Shown here in pieces: positions 33,793-50,180 of a DNA stretch of 64,000 bases; positions within the stretch are counted from its first letter, which is position 1, and every line of letters begins with the position of its first letter. Source of the stretch: Aurantiacibacter sp. MUD11 (GTDB lineage: Bacteria; Pseudomonadota; Alphaproteobacteria; Sphingomonadales; Sphingomonadaceae). Below the pieces are notes generated by a model. The model ran no database searches and was not told where the DNA came from. It saw only the letters and a program-made list of their open reading frames with translations. The stretch covers positions 2,108,001-2,172,000 of the forward strand of contig NZ_CP114054.1 in NCBI RefSeq assembly GCF_026967575.1, read 5' to 3'. A program made the position numbers and the translations under genes.

Positions 33793-34623
33793 TCAGTCCG
33801 CCGGTGCTGTCATTTCCGGGAAAATCTCGGACACGTCCCCTTCGAGCGCCCGTCCGTAGGCCGTGTTGGGCAGCAGGAACCAGCCATTGCCCCAGTTATC
33901 GGCATAGGAACTGGACATGGCCGCTGCCCGCCGGTCCGGCACCGGTTCGACGACGTTGAGCAGTTGCGCGAAATCGCCCAGCTGGTCTCCCGCCATGGCG
34001 ACCACGCACCAGCTTTCGGCGATGGTCCAGCGGCGGCCGTCCTTGTTGCCGCCCATCTCGTCCATGCCGTTGAGGAAGAAGGTCTCTCCCAGCACCGGTC
34101 GTTCGAGGCCGATGGAGACGAGGTAGCCAGCGACCAGGTCGGCCATGTCGAGCGTACGGTTGGTGTTGTAGATCGGGGTGATCCCCGCCGCGCTGAGCCG
34201 GGTGATGGTTTCGACCGCGCCCGGCGCCGCCCGTACCGGGTGCTCGGCGGCGAGCGAGCTGTCGAGCCCGGTGAACTGGTTGTAGCCCAATCCCGTGTTG
34301 AGCGTGACGGTTTCGTCGACGTCGAAAACCACGGCCAGCGGCTTGTTCCCGCAGGGGACGTAGCTGGGCGTTTCCAGGGTGGCATCCGGGGTGACGATGA
34401 CGCTGTATTCCGGCCGCTGCGCGGCCATGGCCAGGGCGTGCTCCTCGAGGTTGCGATAGGTGCCCATGCTCACCGCCGCAGCTTCGCCCGAGCCATACAG
34501 GAATTGCAGGCCCACCAGCTGCCGCGATTCCGGCACCTGCGCCTGCACCGTGGGCGCTTCTTCCACCGTGGCACACCCGGCCAGCAGGCTGGCGGCCAGC
34601 CCGGCTACGACTAGACTTCTCAT
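33793..34623 (-). CDS. HAD-superfamily acid phosphatase lipoprotein (e(P4)-like)
   Basis: A 276-residue exported protein. The start MRSLVVAGLAASLLAGC gives a lipobox at residue 17. The HAD core is at about 100-270: VVFDVDETVTLNTG with the catalytic DxD, IYNTNRTLDMADL, GNKDGRRWTI with the Lys/Arg pair, and WCVVAMAGDQLGDFAQLL with the metal-binding Asp. This matches 5'-nucleotidase/acid phosphatase lipoproteins of the e(P4) type and is related to the C-terminal domain of the 5766-7235 protein. All catalytic residues look intact here. The ATG at 34623 is chosen for the signal peptide; the upstream open frame lacks one. It is divergent from rpoB. Confidence 0.85.
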   Translation of the reverse strand: MRSLVVAGLAASLLAGCATVEEAPTVQAQVPESRQLVGLQFLYGSGEAAAVSMGTYRNLEEHALAMAAQRPEYSVIVTPDATLETPSYVPCGNKPLAVVFDVDETVTLNTGLGYNQFTGLDSSLAAEHPVRAAPGAVETITRLSAAGITPIYNTNRTLDMADLVAGYLVSIGLERPVLGETFFLNGMDEMGGNKDGRRWTIAESWCVVAMAGDQLGDFAQLLNVVEPVPDRRAAAMSSSYADNWGNGWFLLPNTAYGRALEGDVSEIFPEMTAPAD

Positions 34624-35029
34624 TCGGCTTTCATCCCTTCCCGCAAACGATTGCCGGCAGCATTGCACGTTTTCGGTCTGCTGCGCCACCGACACCAGCC
34701 CTGGCTGGCTGCTGGCGACGGCAAGACGCTGCCAGGCGGGCAACCCATTGACCCGACTCGCCCCTCTCCCTATATGGCCGCCATCGCCGGAGAGCTTCGA
34801 GCAAGGTGTGCCTTAACGCGGGGGCGCAACCCAGGACGGAAGTTCCGGCATCTGCGTGAGATGACTGGACCAAGGCTGCGATGGCAGAGCCCTTCGGGGT
34901 GTGCCCTCTTGCGGCCTTTTCTGCGTCTCGCGCCTCCCCGCATGTGAACGACATTTTCCGCGCTGCTTTCCGCCCAGAGTAACCTGGCTAAGCGGCGCAC
35001 ACACGCGAAGAAGAGGCCACGGCTTTATA
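34624..35029. other. 406-bp region upstream of rpoB; no protein gene
   Basis: It contains the rpoB promoter (34748-34776), the divergent HAD-gene promoter, and an inferred rpoB leader of about 245 bases. The leader has short GC-rich complementary runs around 34885-34925 (for example AGCCC...GGGGT and CGGCC before TTTTCTGCG) that could form an attenuator-like hairpin, but I cannot define one clearly. No convincing small open frame is seen. Confidence 0.6.
34748..34776 (+). promoter_or_regulatory. rpoB-rpoC promoter
   Basis: TTGACC (34748-34753), a 17-base spacer and TATATG (34771-34776) form the best plus-strand promoter match in the region. Transcription would start near 34783, about 245 bases before the rpoB ATG. 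Confidence 0.62.
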
Positions 35030-39202
<4,173 letters not shown>

Positions 39203-39273
39203 CAGGGGTCGGCGGCCTTCAGCAGGCCGCCTCCCCGCCAACCCCTGTTAATCCCCCCAAGGGAATGTGAAAA

Positions 39274-43566
<4,293 letters not shown>

Positions 43567-43593
43567 GCTCTTCCCCACCTGCCAAGGACAAGA

Positions 43594-43629
43594 GGCCCCG
43601 GCGGAGCGATCCGCCGGGGCCTTTTCTTT
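43594..43629 (+). terminator. Intrinsic terminator of rpoB-rpoC
   Basis: A perfect 12-bp stem GGCCCCGGCGGA (43594-43605) with TCCGCCGGGGCC (43610-43621), a GCGA tetraloop, then TTTTCTTT. It is the strongest terminator in the window. Confidence 0.95.
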
Positions 43630-43642
43630 GCCTGTCCCTGTT

Positions 43643-43703
43643 AGACTAATCGCCGCGAAAGCTAATGCAAATCACTTGCAATAACATTGGCGGCGATTAG
43701 TCT
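43643..43703. promoter_or_regulatory. 14-bp perfect inverted repeat around a TGCAA dyad
   Basis: AGACTAATCGCCGC (43643-43656) is exactly complementary to GCGGCGATTAGTCT (43690-43703). The 33-base spacer holds TGCAAATCACTTGCA (near 43666-43680), an inner dyad resembling Fur/Mur-type metal-regulator boxes of alphaproteobacteria. It lies 37 bases before a small plus-strand gene. It could be an operator array or an RNA stem; the sequence alone does not decide. Confidence 0.5.
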
Positions 43704-43740
43704 GGCATCGAATCGAAACGCCAGAGTGACGAGGATGTCG

Positions 43741-44193
43741 ATGCACCAGCCTGCCCGCCCGAACGCACTTCCCGCCTGCGACGAACCGCTCCGGAATGCC
43801 ATCGTCGCCGACCTCGCTCGCCCGCGGAAGATCCATGACTATGCGGAACCGGTGGTGACGCTGGTGGTGGCGATCCGGCTGATGGCGGCGGCCATGCAAG
43901 GCAACTGCGATCCGTTAGTGGAACTGACCCGTCGCCTTGGCTCGATCACTGCGGCCAAGGCCGTGCTCGACCTCGCCAAGGCAGGCTCGCAGGCCTGGCC
44001 GGAAAACGTCATGGTCAACCGCCCCTGCTGCCATGCCTTATCGCCTGACGAAGCGGTGCTCGCTGACATGGCCAGCGCCGTCCTCGCGGGGGACCGGCAA
44101 CAGTTTGCGGCCGTTCTCGAGGGACTGGTCCGTCGAGAACGGCACGAACGGCTCTATGGCGCAGCTGCTGCCGTGATGGCGGAGCTGGCGTAA
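43741..44193 (+). CDS. DUF6628-like protein, unknown function
   Basis: A 150-residue cytoplasmic protein, largely helical, with a VVTLVVAIRLMAAAMQGNC segment, a NRPCCHALSPDEAVLADM segment with a Cys pair, and an Ala-rich C-terminus. The layout resembles small Sphingomonadales proteins of the DUF6628 type (short helical protein with a central CC before a PDEA-like turn); I hold this loosely. The ATG at 43741 is preferred over the one two codons earlier because GAGGA then has a five-base spacing. A remarkable inverted repeat precedes it. It ends five bases from the convergent 521-residue gene. Confidence 0.65.
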   Translation: MHQPARPNALPACDEPLRNAIVADLARPRKIHDYAEPVVTLVVAIRLMAAAMQGNCDPLVELTRRLGSITAAKAVLDLAKAGSQAWPENVMVNRPCCHALSPDEAVLADMASAVLAGDRQQFAAVLEGLVRRERHERLYGAAAAVMAELA

Positions 44194-44197
44194 CGCC

Positions 44198-45763
44198 CTA
44201 ACGGTTGCGTCGGCGCTCCCGCTCCCGCGCACGAACCTCGTCGCGGGTCGGGATGACCTCTCCCAGCTCGGCGATCACATCGGCAGCCGGGATGAAGAGG
44301 ATGTCGTGCGCATTGTCTTCGCCCGGGTCTACGAACTGGACGAAGGCGATGGTGATCGGCCCGCCATAGCCCGGCTGCGGGGTGGTAAGCAGCATGGTGA
44401 AACCCTGCTTCCCGCGATGCTGCGCCTGCAAGGCGGCGTGCAGCACGATCGAGTCGATGGCCGACTGGATGCTGCCGGTCGCGGTGATCGCATAGTGGCC
44501 GTCCTCGTCGGGCTCGTCGGTAATCATGCGGCTGCGCTCGACCCGGTGGGTATTGCGCGCGCGGTCCTCGAACTCGTCGACCTTGGCATAGTCGACGATC
44601 AGGTCGAACAGGTCGTCGTTCTCGGTGTCGTCCTGCAGCTCGATGGCCATCAGTTCATCATAGCGTTGCTGCCACAGTTCGTCGGCGGTCTGCGAGAGCG
44701 CGCCGATCAACTCGTCCGGCTGCGCGCCACGGCTGAGCAGACGGTTCACTTCCAGCACCGAGCCGAAGCTGGGCACGGTCCACTGCGAGCGGGCCGAATA
44801 CATCCGGCGCGCGGCCTTCACGTCGCCGTCGTTCGCCTGCTGCAGCACGGTGAACAGGTCGAGCAGTTCGACGATGGAAGAGCTGTTGTCTTCCGGCTGA
44901 CCCTCGGCGATGCGGTGGTTCATGTTGCTGCGCGCGCGATCGGCCCACTCTGTTGCGGCTTCCCAGTTGCCGCCCAGCGCATGGGCGATGGCTGCACGGG
45001 CATAGGGTGCCGAGGCGCGTGGCCCATCACCAAGCGAATCCACTACGGTGATGAACGCCTCGTAGACCTTGGCCGAATCGTCGAACCGGCCGACCTCGTC
45101 CAGTCGCCCGGCATAGGTCAGCAGGAACTGCGGCATGATCTGCCCGGCCACGTGGTTGCGGATTTCCGCCTCGGGCGACATGTCCTTCAGGAAGCGGCCA
45201 AAGTCGTTCGCATACAGGCCCGGCACGAAGGAATAGCGCATGTCGGCAATCGACGAGAGCGAGACGTCGCGTGCCCGTTCCGGATTGCCCATGCGCAAGT
45301 GCACGGCGGCTTCGATGTTGTTGAAGGACAGGCCCATCGAGCGATCGAAATAGGGATTGCCGATCAGGTCCGCTGCTGCCGCCTCCGCCCGGGCGCGCGC
45401 GACGTCGGCCAGCGCGGCTTCGTAATTGCGCATTTCGACATAGTGCAGCGCGCGGGCCAGGATCAGCGGCACGCGGCGCACCGGATTGCCTTCGCCGTCC
45501 TCGCCGTCGATCAGCTGGGTACAGGCATCCACACCGCCCCCGCCGAACAGACGGGCATCGGGGTCGGGGCTTTCGGGCGAGGGCGCGAAGATGCCCAGCA
45601 GGGTGATCGCGCCCAGGAAGCGGGCAAATTGCTCGCCACCGGTCATGTTGTTGGGCTCCCCATCGCAGCGCAGGTACAGCGACGGCTCCCGGCCCTGCGC
45701 CTGTGCGGCACCGGCATTCATCACGCTCGCGGCCAGCACCGCGGCGGCAATCCACTTCTTCAT
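44198..45763 (-). CDS. Exported helical-repeat protein, unknown function
   Basis: A 521-residue protein with a cleavable signal peptide (residues 1-22, AQA-Q). The body is rich in TPR-like helical pairs, for example ILARALHYVEMRNYEAALADVARARAEAAA (about 100-130) and YARAAIAHALGGNWEAATEWADRARSNM (about 255-282). A Cys pair (C33, C80) may form a disulphide. The tail is strongly basic (RERERRRNR). I recognise no named family; a periplasmic scaffold or secretory component is possible but inferred only from the repeats. It is divergent from gltX, with 121 bases between the starts. Confidence 0.7.
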   Translation of the reverse strand: MKKWIAAAVLAASVMNAGAAQAQGREPSLYLRCDGEPNNMTGGEQFARFLGAITLLGIFAPSPESPDPDARLFGGGGVDACTQLIDGEDGEGNPVRRVPLILARALHYVEMRNYEAALADVARARAEAAAADLIGNPYFDRSMGLSFNNIEAAVHLRMGNPERARDVSLSSIADMRYSFVPGLYANDFGRFLKDMSPEAEIRNHVAGQIMPQFLLTYAGRLDEVGRFDDSAKVYEAFITVVDSLGDGPRASAPYARAAIAHALGGNWEAATEWADRARSNMNHRIAEGQPEDNSSSIVELLDLFTVLQQANDGDVKAARRMYSARSQWTVPSFGSVLEVNRLLSRGAQPDELIGALSQTADELWQQRYDELMAIELQDDTENDDLFDLIVDYAKVDEFEDRARNTHRVERSRMITDEPDEDGHYAITATGSIQSAIDSIVLHAALQAQHRGKQGFTMLLTTPQPGYGGPITIAFVQFVDPGEDNAHDILFIPAADVIAELGEVIPTRDEVRARERERRRNR

Positions 45764-45884
45764 TCGGAAAGACCCCTAGAGTTCCTTTGATCCCAGTCAC
45801 CTACCATCGCTGGAAAACGCCAAAACACAAGCCGTTTCGGCTGCGACTTGTCCGCTATCCCCAACGGGGGTAACCGCAGCCTCC

Positions 45885-47216
45885 ATGACCACCGTTACGC
45901 GTTTCGCGCCTTCGCCCACCGGCCGCCTGCATGTCGGCAACATCCGTACGGCGCTGCACAACTGGATGCTGGCCGCCAAGCGCGGTGGGCGCTTCCTGCT
46001 GCGCATCGACGACACCGATGCAGAGCGCAGCCGCGAGGAGTATGTCGAGGCGATCCGCACCGATCTGGCATGGCTGGGCCTGTCGCCCGATGGCGAGGAA
46101 CGCCAGTCGCAGCGCATGGCGCTGTATGAGGAGGCGTTCGAACAGCTGCGCGCGGCCGGGCGCATCTATCCCGCCTATGAAACGCAGCAGGAACTGGAAC
46201 TGAAGCGCAAGATCCAGCTCGGTCGCGGACTGCCGCCGATCTACGATCGGGCCGCGCTCCAGCTCACCGAAGAGCAGCGCGCAGCGAAGGAAGCGGAAGG
46301 CGTGGCCCCGCACTGGCGCTTCAAGCTGGACCATGACGAGCCCATCGCCTGGGACGACGGCGTGCGTGGCAGCCAGAAGTTCGATGCCGCGCAGCTCTCC
46401 GATCCGGTGATCCGACGCGCGGACCGATCGTGGCTCTACATGCTGCCCAGCTGCGTGGACGATATCGCCATGGGCATTACCGACGTGCTGCGCGGGGAAG
46501 ACCATGTCTCCAACACGGCGGTGCAGATCCAGATGTTCACCGCGCTCGGCGCCCCGCCGCCGCGCTTCGCGCACGAGGCGCTGCTGGTCGGCCGCGAAGG
46601 CAAGCTGTCCAAGCGCCTCGGCTCGCTCGGCTGCGATGCCTTCCGCGAACGCGGCATCGAACCCGAAGCACTCATCGCGCTGCTGGCGCGGCTTGGAACC
46701 AGCCAGCCGGTCGAACCGATTGCTGCGCGGGAAGTGCTTGTAAACACATTTGATTTGTCGACCTTCGGCCGCGCCCCGGCGAAGTTCGACGACGCCGAGC
46801 TGGAGCGGATCAACGCCGCCATCGTGCACCAGCTCGAATACTCTGCCGTGGCGGATCGCTTGCCCGATGGCATGGACGAGGCCGGCTGGCACGCGATCCG
46901 GCCCAACCTGCAGACTGTCGGCGAGGCGCAGGACTGGTGGAAGCTGGTCACCGGGCCGATCGAGGCGCGCGAATTCGATGAAGAGACCCGGGCCTACCTT
47001 GCCACTGCCGCCGACGCGCTGGCGTGGTCGGACACGCCGTGGGCGGATCTCACCGCTACCCTGAAGGACAGCACCGGCCGCAAGGGCAAGGCGCTGTTCC
47101 TGCCGCTGCGCCAGGCACTGACCGGAATGGACCACGGTCCCGACATGGGCGAACTGCTGCCGTTGATCGGCGAGGACGAGGCGCGCACCCGTCTTCGCGC
47201 CGCCGCCACGGCCTGA
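45885..47216 (+). CDS. gltX: Glutamate--tRNA ligase
   Basis: A 443-residue class I aminoacyl-tRNA synthetase. The ATP-binding motifs are PSPTGRLHVGN (HIGH-type, residues 8-18) and KLSKRLG (KMSKS-type, about 238-244). FLLRIDDTDAERS and MGITDVLRGEDHVSNTAVQIQMF are family hallmarks. The length is typical of the GltX2 branch of alphaproteobacteria, which often have two copies; whether this one charges tRNA-Glu, tRNA-Gln or both cannot be told. The start at 45885 faces the divergent helical-repeat gene. The TonB receptor gene follows 90 bases later on the same strand. Confidence 0.94.
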   Translation: MTTVTRFAPSPTGRLHVGNIRTALHNWMLAAKRGGRFLLRIDDTDAERSREEYVEAIRTDLAWLGLSPDGEERQSQRMALYEEAFEQLRAAGRIYPAYETQQELELKRKIQLGRGLPPIYDRAALQLTEEQRAAKEAEGVAPHWRFKLDHDEPIAWDDGVRGSQKFDAAQLSDPVIRRADRSWLYMLPSCVDDIAMGITDVLRGEDHVSNTAVQIQMFTALGAPPPRFAHEALLVGREGKLSKRLGSLGCDAFRERGIEPEALIALLARLGTSQPVEPIAAREVLVNTFDLSTFGRAPAKFDDAELERINAAIVHQLEYSAVADRLPDGMDEAGWHAIRPNLQTVGEAQDWWKLVTGPIEAREFDEETRAYLATAADALAWSDTPWADLTATLKDSTGRKGKALFLPLRQALTGMDHGPDMGELLPLIGEDEARTRLRAAATA

Positions 47217-47306
47217 CGCTAAATGAGATAAAGTCACTTGACGTCCGCGCGGCGGCCCCTAGATGGGCCATGATATATTGTGTCAACAAGAGTTGAATGT
47301 CCCCCC

Positions 47307-49493
47307 ATGCGTAAGACCCTGACCACTCTCCTGCTCTGCGCAGCCGCGTGGCCATTGCCCGTGCTCGCCCAGGATGCCGACCCCGCCGACCAGGAACCCG
47401 CCGAGGACGAAGCGACACCACGCTCGACCGCCGATGACTTCCACAATGTCATCGTGGTGAGCGCCGCCGGTATCGACCGGCTGGACATGGTGGCGGGCAG
47501 CTCGGTTGTTTCCGGCATCGAACTGCAACGTCAGAGCGCGGGCCAGATCGGCGACATGCTCGACCAGGTGCCCGGCGCCTCGGCCAGCGGCTTCGCGCCC
47601 GGTTCCTCGCGCCCGGTGCTGCGCGGCTTCGGCGGAGAGCGCGTACGGGTGCTGACCGACGGGGTCGGTTCGCTCGACGCCTCGGGCGCCTCGGCCGACC
47701 ACGCCGTGTCGGTCGATCCGCTGATCGCCGACCGGGTGGAGGTGCTGCGCGGCCCGGCGGTCCTGCTTTACGGCAGCTCCGCGATCGGCGGCGCGGTGAA
47801 CGTGATCACCAAGCGCATCCCGCCGCGCCTGCCGGAAGAGGCCTTCCACATCGACGCGCTGGCCGGCGTCGACAGCGCTGCCAACCTGCGCGAAGGCGGG
47901 GTGTCGCTGGACCTGCCGCTGGGAAGCGGCTTCGCCTTCCACCTCGACGGGTCCTATCGCAACACCGACGACATCGAGATTCCCGGCTTCGCCGCTTCGC
48001 CCGAACTGCGGGCGGACCTGCTCGCCGACGCGGCCGAGGAAGAGGAAGAAGGCCACCTCGAGGAGGCCGAAGAGCTGCGCGAGGGCGCCAATACGCGCGA
48101 CGTGCTGCCCAATAGCTGGACCGACGCGACCTCGCTCGGCACCGGCCTCGCCTGGTTCTCCGGCGAGAACAACATCGGGATCTCCTTCGACTACTACGAC
48201 ACCGGCTATGGCATTCCCGGCCTGCCGGGCGTGGGCCACGTGCACGGCGAGGAAGAGGACGAGCACGATGAAGACCATGACGAAGATCACGAGGGTGAAG
48301 AGGAAGGACACGAACACGGTGACGAGCCGGTCTCGATCGGCCTGAAGCGCTACCGGGTGGACCTGCGCGGCCAGCTGGACCTGGGCGACGGCTTCTTCGA
48401 CCATGTGCAAACCCGCTGGGGCTGGTCCGACTACACCCACACCGAATTCGAGGGCGTCGAGACCGGCACGGTCTTCGACGTGCAGGGCGTGGAAGGCCGC
48501 ATCGAGCTGGTGCAGTCGCGCCGCGACCACTGGCGTGGCTCGATGGGCGCGCAATATTCGCACGTCGATTTCGAAGCCATCGGCGCCGAGGCCTTCGTGC
48601 CGCCGAGCGTTACCGAAAACTTCGCCCTGTTCACCTTGCAGGAACTCGATTTCGACCGCCTCGAAGTCGAACTGGGTGGCCGCTACGAGAACACCTCGGT
48701 CAGCGAAGGCATTTTCAATCGCGAGCGCAGCTTCGACACCGTTTCGGGTGCGGTTGGCCTGTCCTACATCCTGTTCGACGATTTCCGTGCCGGCCTGAAC
48801 CTGAGCAGGGCGGAGCGCGCTCCCTCGGCGCAAGAACTCTTCGCTGACGGACCGCACATCGCCACCCAGCAGTTCGAAATCGGCAATGACACACTCGATT
48901 CCGAAGGTGCCTGGGGTGTCGAGGGATACGTGCGCGGCGAGCTCGGCTCTGTGCAGGTCAACGCCAGTCTTTACCGCAACTGGTTCGACGGGTTTATCTA
49001 CCTCTCCGCCACCGGTGCCGAGGAAGACGGGCTGGATGTCTATCGCTTCCTGCAACAGGATGCCGACCAATGGGGCTTCGAGGGACAGGTAAGCTTCCCG
49101 CTGATCCACAACGGCAGCTTCACCCTGCTGGGTGACCTGCGCGGCGATTACACCAAGGCGACCCTGTCCGATGGTACGCCGGTGCCGCGCATCCCGCCGC
49201 TGAGCCTGGCGGGCGCGCTCGAAGCACAGACCGGTCACTTCGACCTGCGCGCCGAAGTCGAATGGAACGACGAGCAGACGCGCGTCGCGCCGATGGAGAC
49301 GCCGACCGACAGCTTCACCCATGTGAACCTGTCGCTGGCCTGGCACCCGTTCGAAGGATCGGAAAATCTCACCGTGCTGGCGCAGGTGGATAACCTGTTC
49401 GACGAGGAGGGTCGCCTTGCGACCAGCTTCACCAAGGACTTCGTCCCGCTGCCGGGCCGTAACTTCAAGCTGTCGGTGCGTACGAGTTTCTGA
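47307..49493 (+). CDS. TonB-dependent receptor, probable zinc type (ZnuD-like)
   Basis: A 728-residue outer-membrane receptor. Signal peptide at 1-22 (VLAQ). The plug domain (about 45-160) has VVSAAGIDRLDM and the RVEVLRGPAVLLYGSSAIGGAVNVITKR block. The 22-strand barrel follows and ends FKLSVRTSF with terminal Phe. Two external loops are very acidic: about 241-262 (EEEEEGHLEEAEEL) and 310-341, the latter with many His and Asp/Glu, as in ZnuD receptors that capture zinc. The ATG at 47307 is chosen for the signal peptide; an earlier GTG at 47280 is less likely. The ribosome site is weak. A TTGACG-N17-AGATGG promoter candidate lies at 47238-47266. Confidence 0.87.
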   Translation: MRKTLTTLLLCAAAWPLPVLAQDADPADQEPAEDEATPRSTADDFHNVIVVSAAGIDRLDMVAGSSVVSGIELQRQSAGQIGDMLDQVPGASASGFAPGSSRPVLRGFGGERVRVLTDGVGSLDASGASADHAVSVDPLIADRVEVLRGPAVLLYGSSAIGGAVNVITKRIPPRLPEEAFHIDALAGVDSAANLREGGVSLDLPLGSGFAFHLDGSYRNTDDIEIPGFAASPELRADLLADAAEEEEEGHLEEAEELREGANTRDVLPNSWTDATSLGTGLAWFSGENNIGISFDYYDTGYGIPGLPGVGHVHGEEEDEHDEDHDEDHEGEEEGHEHGDEPVSIGLKRYRVDLRGQLDLGDGFFDHVQTRWGWSDYTHTEFEGVETGTVFDVQGVEGRIELVQSRRDHWRGSMGAQYSHVDFEAIGAEAFVPPSVTENFALFTLQELDFDRLEVELGGRYENTSVSEGIFNRERSFDTVSGAVGLSYILFDDFRAGLNLSRAERAPSAQELFADGPHIATQQFEIGNDTLDSEGAWGVEGYVRGELGSVQVNASLYRNWFDGFIYLSATGAEEDGLDVYRFLQQDADQWGFEGQVSFPLIHNGSFTLLGDLRGDYTKATLSDGTPVPRIPPLSLAGALEAQTGHFDLRAEVEWNDEQTRVAPMETPTDSFTHVNLSLAWHPFEGSENLTVLAQVDNLFDEEGRLATSFTKDFVPLPGRNFKLSVRTSF

Positions 49494-49507
49494 GCCTGTC
49501 TGTTTTT

Positions 49508-49548
49508 CGCTCCGACCTCGGTCGGAGCGTCCTCGCTAGACGCGCAGC
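49508..49548. repeat. Hairpin-rich intergenic repeat element, copy 2
   Basis: A perfect 10-bp stem CGCTCCGACC (49508-49517) with GGTCGGAGCG (49520-49529) runs directly into CGTCCTCGCTAGACGCGCAGC (49528-49548), which matches 10793-10813 at 20 of 21 bases. Like copy 1, it sits between convergent genes and joins a CGCTC...GAGCG hairpin to TCCTCG. Confidence 0.55.
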
Positions 49549-49583
49549 ATAGCTGCGCCCGCTGCGGGCGGCCGTTGCGTCTC

Positions 49584-50180
49584 CTACACCTCGTCGTAGT
49601 GGAAGGGGGCGATCACCGCCTTGGGATGCGCCTCGTATTCGAAGCTCTGCGGCCGGTCCGGCTGCAAACCTTCGGTGGAGCGCAGCAGCGGCACGCCGCC
49701 GCGGTGCCAGCCCTCGTCGTATTCGGCGTAGAAATTGATGATGCCGTGCAGGCTGGCGATGCGCCAGCGCCCGTCCTCGCGGACATAGCTGTTCTCGTAA
49801 GTCGCTTCGCCCCAGCGGCCTTCCTTGCCAAGGAACCCGACCATCATCAGCGTGCGCCAGCGGCCCTTGGCGGTACCCGCCGCGCTGTCGATATGCAGCA
49901 CGGGTTGCAGCTGCATGTGGTTGAAGATGGTGCCGTCCTGGTATTCGGGCAGGCACTTTAGATAAGCGCGTACCCGGTCCTGCCCGACATAGACGCCGCG
50001 TCCGGCGATCTCCAGCGTGCCATCCTTGGCGAACAGGTCCGCTGCCTTGTCCCACATGCCCTTGTCGACATAGTAGCCATAGGCGCCCTGCAGGTTGACG
50101 AGGTCACGATAGTCCTCTGCCGCCTGCGCGCGGGCTTCCAGCGCCTCGATCCGCGCCAGCAACGCTTCCATGTCAGCCAT
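49584..50180 (-). CDS. NTF2/SnoaL-like protein
   Basis: A 198-residue protein. A short coiled-coil N-terminus (ALLARIEALEARAQAAEDY) leads into a SnoaL-like cone fold: NLQGAYGYYVDKGMWDKAADLFAKDGTLEI, then YVGQDRVRAYLK and WRIASLHGIINFYAEYDEGWH. Such proteins are small-molecule isomerases, hydrolases or ligand binders; no specific activity is visible. The start overlaps the stop of the upstream lipoprotein gene by one base (TGATG), so the two are co-translated. A cytoplasmic location is likely since no signal peptide is present. Confidence 0.82.
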   Translation of the reverse strand: MADMEALLARIEALEARAQAAEDYRDLVNLQGAYGYYVDKGMWDKAADLFAKDGTLEIAGRGVYVGQDRVRAYLKCLPEYQDGTIFNHMQLQPVLHIDSAAGTAKGRWRTLMMVGFLGKEGRWGEATYENSYVREDGRWRIASLHGIINFYAEYDEGWHRGGVPLLRSTEGLQPDRPQSFEYEAHPKAVIAPFHYDEV

